Assembly: GCF_033958435.1 (NCBI RefSeq)
Contig: NC_134137.1
Coordinates: 108,262,501 to 108,326,500, forward strand
DNA: 64,000 nt
Direction of reading: 5' to 3'
Origin: Carettochelys insculpta
Taxonomy: Eukaryota > Chordata > Testudines > Carettochelyidae
Shown: positions 11,518 to 23,014 of the stretch, piece by piece
Layout: each line of letters opens with the position of its first letter
How positions within the stretch are numbered: the first letter of the stretch is position 1
The notes under the pieces: generated by a model
What the model saw: the letters and a program-made list of their open reading frames with translations, nothing else
Told to the model about the DNA's origin: nothing
Databases searched by the model: none
Translations under genes and position numbers: made by a program

Positions 11518-11632
11518 GGTAGATGTGTTAGTCTCTACTCCAGCAAAACAAAGCAACAGAAATGTAGCACTTTAAAAACTAACAAAATGATTTATTCAGT
11601 GATGAGCTTTCGTGGGACAGCCCCACTTAGTC
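11518..11632 (-). mobile_element. Penelope-like element 3' end (5'-truncated)
   Basis: The plus strand reads GTGTTAGTCTCTACTCCAGC..., AATGTAGCACTTTAAA, TGATGAGCTTTCGTGGGACAG. This is the reverse complement of the PLE 3' end that adjoins the PLE endonuclease sequence at 34335-35395. It is a single short copy, not folded back. Confidence 0.75.
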
Positions 11633-11639
11633 ATTGCTC

Positions 11640-13170
11640 TGCTGTGTCCTGGTGAGAGGCAGAGAAACAATTTATTTCTGTCGAATTGTCTATTTAAAAT
11701 AATAAAATTAAACTCCCTTCATTTCTCTAACTGTTCCACTATGAACAGTGCAGGCAGAAAAGATGACTCTGAGCAGATCACCTACATACAATGATTTTAT
11801 AGTCATTTCACCCCACAGGAATACCTGCTACATCTTTCTCAGGGTCTGATCTTGGGGCCAGAGCAAATGGCACACTGGAAAGAGAGCAACCTTACACTGA
11901 GCTTTTGCCTGATCTGAGGCACTCTGACGTTTTACATCAGTAATAAGGAATAAGGCTCTTGTGTGTAAAGTAATATTGTGATGTAAAGAGGTTAGTTAGT
12001 TAAAGCCTGTTACGCCCACTTGGGCATAGGGCAGCAGCAAAGTCTGTACTTAAAGTGGTATAGGGGATGAATTCATAAGATGGATCAATGCGGCATATGA
12101 AAAAAAATCCCAAACTAGTTTATTAAAGGCTTTTTACTTCAATTACAAGCAACAGTTTTTCAGTTTTATGTAGGTTAGTCTGTTTTTAATACAGCCTGCT
12201 TAGTCAGTATTTGTCAATGTGCCAGGCATTTCTCTAGGCTCAAAGTGAGAATTTTAGCTTGTGCTTTATAGTCACAGTTATGAGAGACAATGGTAACAAA
12301 AGTGTTTTACAGAGTCTTTGCTTTATTTATAATAAATTAGTGCAGTAGCTAGTTGTATTTCTCGTACAGGAAAAAAGCTTACTGACAAGAGTATAAGCAA
12401 ATAATTAAATGTACATAGATGCATAGCGGGTTACTTCTCTTCAAAAGACGTGCAGCATTAGAATGGGAATGCTGCTTTCCCCAGTGTCTTGCCATTATTA
12501 ACGGACTCAATAGCCTCAGAAAGTTCTTCAGTAGGAATTGGGGAGTGTAGGGAGGCTGAACTGTACAGAAAAACTCTGCAAGATCTTTTTGATCTTTGAA
12601 GAGTTCTGATGAATATAGATTTTTATAGAGGTTGTAAAGTGGTTTCCCCTATTAATCCTGCCACAGTCCTAGAAAGTCTACCACTCCTGAGTGGTAATGG
12701 TGGCAATCATTATTGTTTTGCAGTGCAAACCAATATTCTCCTTCATCTGATGATTCACAGTATCTCTAGAAAGGTCACACTACTCAACAATTTTCTTCTT
12801 AATGAGATCAATAAAACTTATCTTTTAGCACACATGCTTTGAATTGCCATTTATTGCTTTTCCTTCAGGTCAAATGTATCCAATTAAGTTAGACTTGGAT
12901 ATGATCTGATGTAACTGACTGACAGAATGGTGTCTAGAAAGGGAGGAGGAAAAATATCTTGGTTCAAAATTAACAAATATTTCATGCTGGAAAATATTCA
13001 TGGACCTGGGAAATCATTTGGTTTTGTTAGGTTTTTTTTTATTTGTTTGTTTGGTTTTTTGCACTTAGCTAATGCTCCTACAGCACTTCAGACATTCCAA
13101 GCACTGGCTGAGTCTCTGACCTGGCAATTCACTTTGTGAGGTGCAGTGGTGCCACCAGGCACAGTAGCAA
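11640..13170. other. Intronic stretch with nothing recognised
   Basis: AT-rich sequence, with no open frame, repeat or RNA structure that I can support. Confidence 0.45.
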
Positions 13171-13177
13171 AATATAA

Positions 13178-13604
13178 TATGTGGAGATGCACATCTCATG
13201 GAGCTGGAAGGGACCTCAGGAGGTCATTGAGTCCAGTCCCCTGCCCTCTTGGGAGGACCAAGCACCATCCCTCACAGGTTTTTTCTTGTTTTGATGTATC
13301 TGCTCCAGATCCCTAAATTGGCCCTCCTTAAGGAATGAACTCTCAACCCTGGGTTTAGCAGGCCAATGCTCAACCCACTGAACTATCCTACCCCTGAAAT
13401 TTAAAAACCTCCCCCCCACTCGCCACCTCAAGGATTGAGCTCACAACCCTGGCTTTATAAAGCCAATGTGCTAACCACTGAGCTATCCCTCTTTCCCGCA
13501 TAATCTATCTGCCCCATTCTCCTAAATAGCCTTCTTGAGGATTAAATTGGCAACCCGGGGTTTACAAGGCCAACGTGCAAAGTGCTGAGCTATTCCTCCC
13601 CTAA
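13178..13604 (-). mobile_element. tRNA-derived SINE with CR1-like tail and three tandem tRNA-like heads
   Basis: Read on the minus strand, three tRNA-like units lie in a row: 13602-13531, 13495-13425 and 13396-13326. Each has an A-box-like 'TAGCTCAG' start and a B-box-like 'GGTT-GAG-TCAATCC' end. The last unit is followed by a CR1-like 3' tail (13178-13275, containing 'GGACTGGACTCAATGACC'-type sequence). The loop of the distal unit (CTTGTAA) and its flanks resemble tRNA-Thr(UGU). Linkers between tail and unit 1 and between units 2 and 3 look related ('TCTGC-CC-A--CCTAAAT'), suggesting that head plus linker was duplicated. CR1-tailed tRNA SINEs are known in sauropsids. A triple head is unusual. 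Confidence 0.75.
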
Positions 13605-13739
13605 GGGCTGAAACATGAGTGTTGTCTACTGTACAGGTGTATATTTTAAAATACTTCTATTAATTTCTTTAACACGTGGGACCTGATTTTTTAAGATGGG
13701 CTGAGCAGGCAGAATTCTCAAAATGAAATCAGGAAGAAT

Positions 13740-14022
13740 AGTGTACCCTTGGGGGGTCCCTATCTCTATATTTACCTGCACCTCTACAGGTATCAGGCTA
13801 CTGCAGCTCTCACTGGTTGCAGATCACTGTTTACAGCCAATGAGAGGGTTGAAAAGTGATGTGCCAATCTGCATCACTTCCTGTTGCTCCCATTGGCCAC
13901 AAACATGGCCAATGAGAGGTGTGATCACCTGTTACCTGCAGAGGCACAGGTAAATATAGTGACTCTGGCGCACCAGGGACTAACCCTGGCAGCTGCCACT
14001 TTTTTATTACCAATCCCTGGCA
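13740..14022. mobile_element. hAT-type non-autonomous element remnant
   Basis: It contains inverted internal blocks: ATATTTACCTGCACC-TCTACAGGTA at 13768-13791, and TACCTG-CAGAGG-CACAGGTAAATAT at 13934-13958. CCAATGAGAG / CATTGGCC motifs lie between them. The end reads ACCAATCCCTGG, near the expected CCGACCCCTG hAT terminus. I recognise it as a known reptile hAT family. The left terminus is not clear. Confidence 0.5.
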
Positions 14023-14036
14023 TAGCTGGCTGCTGC

Positions 14037-14165
14037 TATCATTTATTATTTATATCACATAGCATCTAGGAGCTCCAGCCATGGAATGGGAGCCCATTGT
14101 GCTAAGTACTGTGCAATCACAGAACAAAAGCAATACCCACCCCAAAGAGCTCACAATCTACAGTC
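14037..14165 (+). mobile_element. Ancient amniote interspersed repeat (SINE/LINE tail type)
   Basis: The words 'TATTATTTATAT', 'GCATCTAGGAGC', 'CCCATTGTGCTAAG', 'CTGTGCAATCACAGAAC' and 'AAAGAGCTCACAATCTA' occur in the order known for a widespread ancient repeat. The family name is uncertain (MIR/L3-like). Confidence 0.5.
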
Positions 14166-14744
14166 TCATTATTCTCCCCTGCAAAGAGAGCATATAAAGG
14201 TGGGCCTGGCATGAAAGGTCAGGTTAGGGTACAAATCTCTGTGACAAGTGTGCAGCCACTGCAGTGAGACCTCTGAAGAGGATAAAATTGCTCTTTCGTC
14301 TGTTCCAGCCCCTAGCAGCTCCAAGAAAATGATTTGTAAATGGCTTTGTTTTTCCTGCCAGTGCAAACTGTGGTTGGTCCTACAAAGACATGTGATTGTG
14401 CCACCTGGTGCTGGACTCCATCTTGAACTTGGTATTTTTCCAGGGGGACAGAAAGGATGACCTAAAAAGATTTCTACCCAGGGAAATTCTATTTAAGGGA
14501 TGAGAAGCAATTGAAAATGGTCTTCAGGTGGCTTTTAAAATAGTCTACCCCACCTTAAGGGATACACGTGAAGAAAACTGAAAATAAAGAATTCTAAATA
14601 CATAAGAAGCTGTTAGAGCCAAGCCAGAGGAAGGATCAGCTCTGACTTGAAGGATATTACCTGGAGCAAGGACTAGGGTCAGAAATAAATTTGTAACAAT
14701 CTCTCTTAATGGATTCGGCTTAGCTGACATGTTTTGTTTATTTT

Positions 14745-15241
14745 GGATTAATAATTTGCTTTGGTCCATCTGTTTTCACTTGCAATCACTTAAATCCTAC
14801 TTTTTATACTTAATAAAGACACTTGGGTTTATAATCAAACTCCGTATAAATTATGGTGACCCGAGGAGGAGCAACAGCTGTGCGTCTCTCTCGTTCATTG
14901 ATAAAAGCGGTGAACATTTTTATGAGCTTTCTCTGTGTAACCTTTTTATAGTGTAAGATAGATTTATTTGGGATCTCGGTCCCTTTTGAGGGCTGTGTTC
15001 TTGGGTGCTGTCAGGTCCCTGTAACTAAGCCCTTCTAGAACTGAGCTGGTTCAGAGTGTGTATTGCTCTGCCGCAGGGCTGTTACCCCAACGTTGTGCCT
15101 TTAGTGGGGGGAGACTGGAGTTGTCTGGCCAAGCAGGACAATGTGGTAGGATGCTCCAGACGGCAGATAGATGGTCTCAGTGGTATCATCAGCACACTGG
15201 GTGACAGACTCAAGGGGACACCTGTGATCTAACCCATCACA
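14745..15241. mobile_element. LTR-like or long interspersed repeat, class unresolved
   Basis: It contains ACTTAATAAAGACACTTG, GGAGCAACAGCTGTGC, TTATTTGGGATCTCGGTCCC and ends with GTGATCTAACCCATCACA, giving a TGTGATGGGTTAGATCAC start on the minus strand. I recall this word order from a common turtle/crocodile repeat. The other end was not located, so LTR versus DNA transposon is open. Confidence 0.4.
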
Positions 15242-15644
15242 GTTCTCAGTGATTTTAATTTGCATGCGTATGATGAGTCTTCTGAGTCAACATAGGAGCT
15301 CTTGGCTACCAGGACGTCCTTGGGCCTGTTCTAGGTAGTTACTTGATCAAGTCATACAGTGGTTACTCTTTGGACTTGGCTTTAGGTTACAATTGGGGGT
15401 TAGGCAACTGGATCTTAAATCAATGTCATGGACCAGCTGTTACCTTTGTCACTTCGAGGTTGGAACACCTCTCTCCTGTTTTCATGGTCCACAGTAGGAG
15501 ATTAATAGAACTAGTGTCAGAGATCCATGGCCTGCAGCAGAGTCAGTCTTCTGGCAAACCAACAAGCACAGCTGGCCTGCTGGAGGCTACCTGATTAACT
15601 CCATCACCTCACCGGTTAGGAAAGGCAGCTTGGCTGGCTTTTAA

Positions 15645-15905
15645 ACCGTGTGTTTGCTGCTCCTCACTTTGTTCCTGTCTTGTTCCAGCTCTGCTCTTAG
15701 GCTTTTTCCTGGTTTGTCCCGTGCACCTTTCTCCTTATCAGTCACTGCTGCCTCACCTTGCTCCTGGTTCTGGCTTCCTCCACTGACCCTCGTTCCTGAC
15801 TCCTCTTGGCATGTCTACTGGTTCCTGATCTGGCTCTGACTAGTTTGTAGTTTCAGCTCTGACTTCTGTCACAGTTACTGGTTCCTGACTCCAGCCCTAA
15901 CCCTT
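15645..15905. repeat. Degenerate CTG/CTCC-rich tandem region
   Basis: Recurrent words such as CTGGTTCCTGA, GGTTCTGGCTTCC and CTCTGACT give a degenerate tandem texture without a fixed period. No reading frame is supported. Confidence 0.5.
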
Positions 15906-15949
15906 CATTTGGCTCCACTACCCAGCTTCTTCTCCACCCACTAGGCATG

Positions 15950-16616
15950 ACAGTCTATGGCTCAGTGTATAACAACCAAGAGGTTCTGGAGAGCTCTGAG
16001 GGATTATCTTCTTCCACTGACAGATCACTGCTTTGATAATATGGTAGGACATAAAAATACTCCCTTGATGTAAAAATACTCTTTTGATCTCCAGCATTGA
16101 TTATGTGGCCTGTAAGCTCCCTTTTCAACAGCTTCATGTTCACAGGCCATCCTGGGTTATGGACAATCTGCAACAAATGAAATGAGGTGGGTGACTGTTA
16201 CACTTTTGAAGTTGCTGCCCTCTTGATCTTCAGAGCCTGAATTTGGTCTTTAGCCCTCTGGAAAAGTCCTGTGTTCTGTCAGGTGTTTTGTGAGAGCTCA
16301 TGGAGTGTTCCCAGAATGATAGTATGAGAAGGAGCAGATTCACCGGTGGCTGGCAGAGTGCCTCCATGAATTATTTTAATGTCACTAGGGTTCTCTTATA
16401 GCACTAATTATGTGTTACGTTGCCTAGAGCCCTGATTGGCATCTTTAATTATTTATATAAAAATAAATACAACTTAAAAGGTCTAAAAACACATTTCCTG
16501 TCAAAGTGTATTGCTTATCAATTGAGAATACATCTGAGACATTTAAGGTATATACGAGTATGATATGTTTGTGTTTGTTATGAAGTATGAACTTTTAGCT
16601 TATTTGTTAATAGGCA
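15950..16616. other. Intronic stretch with nothing recognised
   Basis: No gene or named repeat could be supported. Confidence 0.4.
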
Positions 16617-16630
16617 TTAATGCTTGTACA

Positions 16631-16810
16631 AGTATCAGAGGGGTAGTCGAGTTAGTCTGCATCTTCAAAAACAGCAAGAAGTCCTGTGGCACCTTATAGG
16701 CTAACAGATATTTTGGAGCATAAGATTATGTATCTGACAAAGCAGGTCTTTTGCCCATGAAAGCTTATGCTCCAAAATATCTGTTAATGTGTAAGGTGCC
16801 ACAGGACTTC
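16631..16810. mobile_element. Penelope-like element 3'-end foldback dimer no. 2, with imperfect 14-bp TSD
   Basis: The left half runs antisense from AGTATCAGAGGGGTAG. The right half runs sense and ends at GGTGCCACAGGACTTC. Arms at about 16676-16725 and 16761-16812 are complementary. The flanks TTAATGCTTGTACA (16617-16630) and TTAATGTTTGTACA (16811-16824) form a target-site duplication with one mismatch. As in dimer no. 1, the right arm stops about 40 nt before the family terminus. The hammerhead-like core at 16740-16775 is mutated. Confidence 0.8.
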
Positions 16811-16824
16811 TTAATGTTTGTACA

Positions 16825-17447
16825 GTGCTTCAAAGATGTAAAGCACTCTGCATGTATAATTATTTTATCAAGGATAAATGTATAGGTTTGGTATAGCACT
16901 TTGCATGTGTGTTTCACTTTAAAATTGTTCCTGTTGGCTGAAAACGTAGGATTTATTTCAGTATCTGCTGAAAATGTGAGTTTTTTCGATTGCGTAGGTG
17001 GCAATTGGACGACCTCAGTAAAGATTTGTCTTTTGATTAGTCAGCTGTTTTGGATTTACCCGGGACAAGCTTAAATATGAAATTAAAAGCTTCTTTTAGT
17101 CCTATATAACAGTCCACCAGAGATTTCTTCTAAACAAAATAGTCCTCAACCTGCCATCATTCAATTTGTGTCGTTTGTCTTTCAGAATGTCTGACAAAAT
17201 ACAGAGATTCAACAACAAAATTTCAAGAAAAACATAAAATCCTTTATATAGCTCTTTATGTAGCCCTTTAACATAGGTAGCATTTCTGTGATCTTAGTTT
17301 CACAAAGCAATGTGTCGATAGCAATAATTTATATAGCATCATAAAATATTTAGCTCTAAAATGAGTGACACAGAGCACCTTGTTATGAGGCACAGCTGGG
17401 TGTTATGAAGGTTTATTTTTGTAATGACCATCAAAAAGAAAATAGTG
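16825..17447. other. Intronic stretch with nothing recognised
   Basis: AT-rich sequence. A few words resemble ancient SINE tails (GTAAAGCACT, TATAGCACTTTGCATG), but none is assignable. Confidence 0.35.
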
Positions 17448-17825
17448 CAGGTGGAACTCTAGTCTAGCACCCTCTGGACCTGACTAATGTCAAACCACAG
17501 AATTTGCTGTTAGGTCAACCATGTCCTGGAGGCTCCAGTGCCAGGCCTAGGGACCCAGCCAACAGCCCCTCCACTGTTGCACAAAGTCCTGGCTGATAGC
17601 CCTGGGACTCTGCTCCTGGCCCCAGCCCACAGCTCTGCATCTTCCCCCTCACGCACACAGTGTGTTGCCAGCCTGGGGCAAGGAGTGGCATGGAAAGCGT
17701 CAAGGAAGTGGGACGCTAGCAACTTGGTTCCTGCCACGTAAGCAGACATGCAGCTAACTAAACTCATGCTGGACACTGCGGATGATGATGGACCAGAGAG
17801 TGCCGGACTAGAGAGGTTCAACTTG
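17448..17825. mobile_element. Tigger/pogo-like non-autonomous element (378 bp)
   Basis: The left end CAGGTGGAACTCTAGTC pairs with the right end, whose reverse complement is CAAGTTGAACCTCTCTAGTC. A TA follows the right end at 17826. Similar ends occur at 31688-32018 and 52983-53309. The GC-rich interior shows no transposase. Confidence 0.6.
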
Positions 17826-17827
17826 TA

Positions 17828-19897
17828 ATAATTAGATGTACAGCAGAATCATTAAGCTGCCATTCATATGCAGTTAACAGAAGTTCACAGTACTTTACCT
17901 GTCCAGTATACCATGTTACATGTTTAAGATGTGATCCTTACTGAACCAGGAAATTTTTGCCTGAGAAAGGAATACAGGTTATGCCCTGAGTTAGGGTGTG
18001 CTTCTCTATACAGCGATTATAACCTTCCTTTGCCCTCGAACGTATTGCCGTAGTCAGAACCAAGATCTTTTCTTCTTCTAAGGCAGCTTTATAGACATCC
18101 TGGACAGCAAATGTGCTATGTTTGTTGGGTTGTTCCATCACATCTCCCTTTTGCTGAATACGTTTAAAAGGTGATTCTTTCTTACCTGTGCTTTTGTTTC
18201 CTCAGATGTTCTGTTAAAGCAAAGTTTTCCGGCCTTGTGCTGTATACAGACAATTTGTCTTTAGAACCTAACAGCCCTAGTATTTTTAAACTGTTATATA
18301 CCTCTGTTAGTGCTCATTGCATTTATATTCTGGTGTTATGCCATTAGCTTTTCACAGAAATGTTTTAAATTGAACTCAGTGACTGAACACAGCAAACCAC
18401 TCCCAAGACAGTGAGTAGAACCCTTCAGAATCCAGCCTTTTATTTCCATGTCCAAGTGACCATACACCAGGATCTTTTCAACTTATAAAGATGTAACGCA
18501 CCTCTGTTCAACAGAAGGTGACACATGGGTTACTTACTTAGAGCCTTAGTTTCTTACATAAGCTGACGGAATGTTTCCCCCCTCCGAATCATGCAAATAC
18601 CTTAAATTAAACAATAGCTTTAAAAGCAAAATAGACAGTTGTGTTGAACAGACTGAATCATAGGTACCCAAAATAACTGTAGCCATATCTAGATTATCAC
18701 AGCTAAGGAGCACCCAAAACTATGCATATATTGGACATTAACATATCAGTTCATACTCAACTATGCTCTGTCTTTGAACAAACAAGACACGCCAAATGGC
18801 ATCCAGAATGTTAGGGAAGTCCTAGCAGAGTAGCTTTCTGCACTTAGCGTTAGAACCAGATGGCTGCCTAGACTTGATCGTGGCTCTGGAAACATGGAAA
18901 TCACTAGTGTGCTCCAACACCATGGCACTTCCCTGAGATTGCAGGTCATTGCAACCAAAGAATTGTTTTACAAGACAGCATAAAACATGCAGGTTTCTCT
19001 CCTGCTTTAAATTACTTCCATAAGCTACAAACTGAATAAAACATTTTAAGTCTCCCACATTTTGACACCAATTTCAACGCATTAATACACATAGTTGTTC
19101 TCCCACACACATGTTGGCACATGTGCAGTGTATTTCTTTTCCACATACAAGTACATGAATTTTCAAAATCCACCATGTTATAATGGTAGGTTTTGATATT
19201 ACTGGACCTCACTACTCCAAGGCTGCCAGTATTTTCACTACCAATACTACACAGGAAAATTGTAACCTGTCTTCCTGTTTATTGATAAACAAAGGGGCCA
19301 GGCTAGCAATGGAGTCTTACTGGCACTTTTCACCCTTGTGAAAGGATAAACAGAACCCTGCTGTTTTGGGTGTTTGACTTCAATTTGAATCTCTAAAGAA
19401 ACTTGACTTCCCTGGGCTTCACGTTCGACTTTTGAATGGATGGATATACTCTGATTTGTTACATATTACCATATAAGACTTCTGTTTTACATCCTTTTCT
19501 TACCCCCCCCCGAGTTTTTCTGTTCCCATCACCATAAAAAATGTGCATTGCTATCAAATATTTATCCATAATGGGGAAAAAATGGAATCTATACTTGTTT
19601 TTCCTCGATTACCGATCACTGAAACACCAGGACATCATGAGTCCTGTTAATGTTGCTTCTAAACAATTTCCCACGTGGGAGCAACATAAATATGATGATC
19701 GTGACTTCACATGTTAGGAGCGTTGTTTCAAAAAATTGGGGAGAGGGAACACTTGCCTCATTCTCTCCCCATGCGTCTTTACGGAGAGGTTTTAGGTTAC
19801 TCCCCGCAAACACCCATATTAGGGCACTTACATGCCAAACTGAGATGACTTACTCGCTTACATTGTATTCCAAGGATTCCAGATATAAAAGAGACTG
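17828..19897. other. Intronic stretch with nothing recognised
   Basis: No repeat or gene is supported across this 2-kb block. It is a candidate for unique intronic sequence. A C(9) homopolymer sits at about 19503-19511. Confidence 0.4.
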
Positions 19898-20015
19898 ATC
19901 ATAGAATCATAGAACACTAGGACCGGAAGGGGCCTCGAGAGGCCATCGAGTCCAGTCCCCTGCCCCGACGGCAGGACCGACCACTATCTACACCATCCCT
20001 GATAGACATGTTCTG
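19898..20015 (-). mobile_element. CR1 3'-end fragment
   Basis: The plus strand reads ATCATAGAATCATAGAACAC..., GGCCTCGAGAGGCCATCGAG, and on to CCCTGATAGACAT. This is nearly identical to the reverse complement of the 3' end of the CR1 at 3425-3545, so it belongs to the same subfamily. It is severely 5'-truncated. Confidence 0.93.
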
Positions 20016-20703
20016 TAGGTGTGCATTTTCTTTTAGCCTAACCAGGTTAGATTCAAATTTTAACTTTGAGACCAACCAGTAGTCAATATTGTATTAGTTA
20101 ACTGTAAAATGACTTCGGCAGTTATTTTTAAATACAAGAAATGTAGGTCATTTTAATTGTATTTTCATTAACAGAGGGAGAACTAAGACACGTAAACACA
20201 GATTAATCTATTTCAATAAAATTTCTGCATAATCCTTACAATATGCAAGCAACATTTGTTATGCCTTAGAAATACCGTACAGTTGGACTCAGGAGGCTCC
20301 ATTTATCTTGTTGAACAGTTTCCTTTATAACGTCAAAGAGACTTTTATATGTTTACAATGGTAGCAGGGTGTTAAGTGTAGCTAGACAGAAATTGTACCT
20401 CAGCTATTTAGTTAATGCCAGTAGGGATTAAATTAGATTTTATAGCTGTTAGTAGAAGTCAGTTTGGTAGCTAACAAGTGGGATTTTTAAATCCTGGAAA
20501 GCATAATCCTATTGCAAAATTGGGAGCTGAATTAACATTATCTAGGAAGCAAATCTTCACGGATTAACATTTTGACGTTAACAAAGGAAAAACTAATGGT
20601 ATAGGGATTTTAGATGCTTTTCCCAGAAACAGAGAAAAAGGGAATATGAACAATAGGACAAAATACATGGCACAAATACTGCAGCTAAGAAGCACCTAGG
20701 ACA
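20016..20703. other. Intronic stretch with nothing recognised
   Basis: AT-rich sequence without recognisable features. Confidence 0.4.
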
Positions 20704-21475
20704 GGAATGTGGAACCCTTGGCCTGTGGTCTGGGTCCAGGAGGTGGCTTGTCTGGATCCAGACCCTGAGGCTCAGGGCTCCCTTCTGTAGAATCTGTCCT
20801 GTGACAGGGTGCAGGGTTTGGAGACCCGAGTCTCTCAGGCCAGATCAGACAAGCTGGGGCTGATCCAGGCTATGGGCGGTACCAAGGGCTGGAGTACAGG
20901 AAGTGGCTCTGGGCTCTGCTGCCACTCGCTTCTGTTCCCCCAGCTGAAGGAGAGGAGAGGGAATTCCAGCCAATCAGGGCAGTGGAGAGATGGAGCACTG
21001 AGCCATATATGTCCGGGGATGAACACCCTCTAACTGCTCATGTGTCCCCTTCCAACCAGACCACCCCCCACACCCTAGCCCTGTCCCCTTCCTCAAAGAC
21101 CCTGCACCACTAACCCTCCATCACCCTCCTGCCAGACCCCACACCCCTCTCCAGCATCCCCCTCACACCCAGACTCCCCAACAGCACCTTGCTCCTGCCC
21201 CACCCTCCCAGACCCCTCAACCCCACCCCGAACCCTCTCGTGCCCTTCCTTCCCCTCATAGACCACACCCTCAGCCCACTCCAGACCCTTCATCCTTCTA
21301 CCTCAACCTCCCACCCACATCACCTACCCCCAGCCTGCTCCTGCACCCTCCCTGCCATCCAGACCCCATAGCCCTGGCCTCCTCACTTCTCACTGGCTTC
21401 TCACTTGTGTGGCCCTCCAACTGATATTTCTATAGGTCTGTGGCCCCTGACCCAAAAAGGTTTCCCCACACCGAC
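20704..21475. mobile_element. hAT-type non-autonomous element with C-rich interior
   Basis: The left end is CAGGAATGTGGAACCCTTGGCCTGTGG-like. The right end, reverse-complemented, reads GGTGTGGGGAAACC-TTTTTGGG-TCAGGGG. Both resemble the CAGGGGTGGGCAAACTTTTTGGCC ends of a common hAT family. The interior (21050-21370) is a run of CCCCAC/ACCCTC words. A clear 8-bp target duplication was not found. Confidence 0.5.
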
Positions 21476-22264
21476 CTACGAAAATGGGATAGGGAAACAG
21501 AGTCAAGAAAAGAAACTAGAAATGTAATTGTGCTGCCTATAATATGAACCAAATGCCCTGAATCTGAAATGGCTCAGCAACTGCCACTTCATATGGTAAC
21601 CTTGTACATAAATTTATATGCCTTGTGTTAATGTGGAACTTTCTAAGGTAAATAAGAAGTGAGGCCTTATCCTTTGAGTTTCTCTGACACCTCCGTTCTC
21701 ACTAAACAGGAGAGTTGAGCAGGCCAAACAGGGTGGGGGTAGGGAGGCAGCCACATAGGGAAAGTGGGAAGTTGTCTCGTGGCCCCTCATTTGAAAGGGG
21801 CTCTGGCCACTGCCATTGCTACTTTGGCAGTGGTGACAGCAGGAGCTCCAGGCCCCTTTGAAACACCATGGTAGAAATGCTCCACCACTCTGCATGGCCT
21901 TGAGGGTTGTGGGGGCAGCGCCATAGTCTGAGTGGTGCTAAGGGCTAACTGCCCTTGGCCCCACCCCTTCTGGGGTGTGGAGTCAGGCCCCCCCCACAAC
22001 ATTGCCTGGGTCCCATGGTGGCAGTCAACCCCATAGTAGAACTCATCACCTCAAAATGTTATGCTCCCATGGATTAGTTTGGAGAACAGTTGTAAAACAA
22101 CCCATGTAGGTCAACTAGAGCCCTCTTAGACAATCAAATTTTCCTTGCCATTTACAGTTCTGAAATACCTTATTCCATATATTAATAAATTGGGAGATAC
22201 TGTCTACACATGAACTACTAGAATAAGTAGTATCTATGTATTGACTAAAAGCTTTCATCACATA
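21476..22264. other. Intronic stretch, GC-rich at 21720-22030, unassigned
   Basis: The GC-rich section has hAT-like texture (GGGGCAGCGCCA, GGCCCCACCCC), but no ends are visible. No gene is supported. Confidence 0.35.
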
Positions 22265-22952
22265 GGCTATGTCTACACTAGCACACTACATCGAAGTAGC
22301 CTATTTCAAAGTAAGAACATCGAAATAGGCTACTTCGACGTGTATCATCTACACGTCCTCCACGGCTGGTGCCATCGATGTTCAACATCGAAGTAGTGAC
22401 AGAGAACGTCAAAAGGAGCCGCCCTGCAAGGAAATGCGGAGCATCCACACACACAAGTGCTCCCTGTCGAAATAATGGGCCAGCAAAGCCCCAAGCCACT
22501 CCCTTAAAGGGCCCCTCCCAGACACACTCGGCCTGCACAGCACAAGATCCACAGAGCTGACAACCGGTTGCAGACCCTGTGCACGCAGGATGGACCCTCA
22601 GCTGCAGCAGCAGCAGCCAGAAGCCCTGGGCTAAGGGCTGCTGCACGCGGCGACCACAGAGCCCCGCAGGGGCTGGACAGAGCATCTCTCAACCCCTCAG
22701 CTGATGGCCGCCATGGAGGACCCCGCTATTTCGAAGTAGCAGGACGCGAATCGTCTACACACGCCCTACTTCAACGTTGAACGTCGAAGTAGGGCGCTAT
22801 TCCCATCTTCGCATGGGAATAGCAATTTCGACGTCTCGCCGCCTAACGTTGATTTCAATGTCGAAATAGCGCACGGCGCATGTAGACGTGACGCATGCTA
22901 TTTCGACATTGTGCCAGCTACTTCAAAGTAACCGGCTAGTGTAGACCCACCC
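22265..22952. mobile_element. 'GTCTACAC' DNA transposon, family A copy 1 (688 bp, 3-bp ATA TSD)
   Basis: The left end is GGCTATGTCTACACTAGC. The right end is GCTAGTGTAGACCCACCC. ATA flanks both sides (22262-22264 and 22953-22955). The interior has several short hairpins built on 'CATCGAAATAGGCTA' and 'CTACTTCGACGT' words, plus a central GC-rich block (about 22500-22735) that is nearly identical to one in the copy at 45774-46483. The 3-bp duplication and GGC...GCC ends suggest a PIF/Harbinger-like affinity, but the superfamily is inferred. No transposase domain is encoded. Confidence 0.75.
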
Positions 22953-23014
22953 ATAGAGTCTTAAAATTACAAAGACCAAAACATTTTCAGTAGCATTTGT
23001 AAATATGTCTACAG

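Noticed and set aside
11518..11632. Initially read as a tRNA-derived SINE (the GTTAGTCTGTAT repeats)
   Set aside because: Copies at 34335-35395 and 45497-46760 show that this sequence is the reverse complement of the 3' end of a Penelope-like element, so the SINE reading was dropped.
13326..13602. Three possible tRNA genes
   Set aside because: The units have tRNA-like box regions, but their acceptor stems do not pair and a CR1-like tail follows. They are SINE heads, not functional tRNA genes.
20704..21475. Possible CpG island or promoter
   Set aside because: The region is C-rich but poor in CpG. Its ends match a hAT family, and no transcript or TATA/Inr arrangement is evident.
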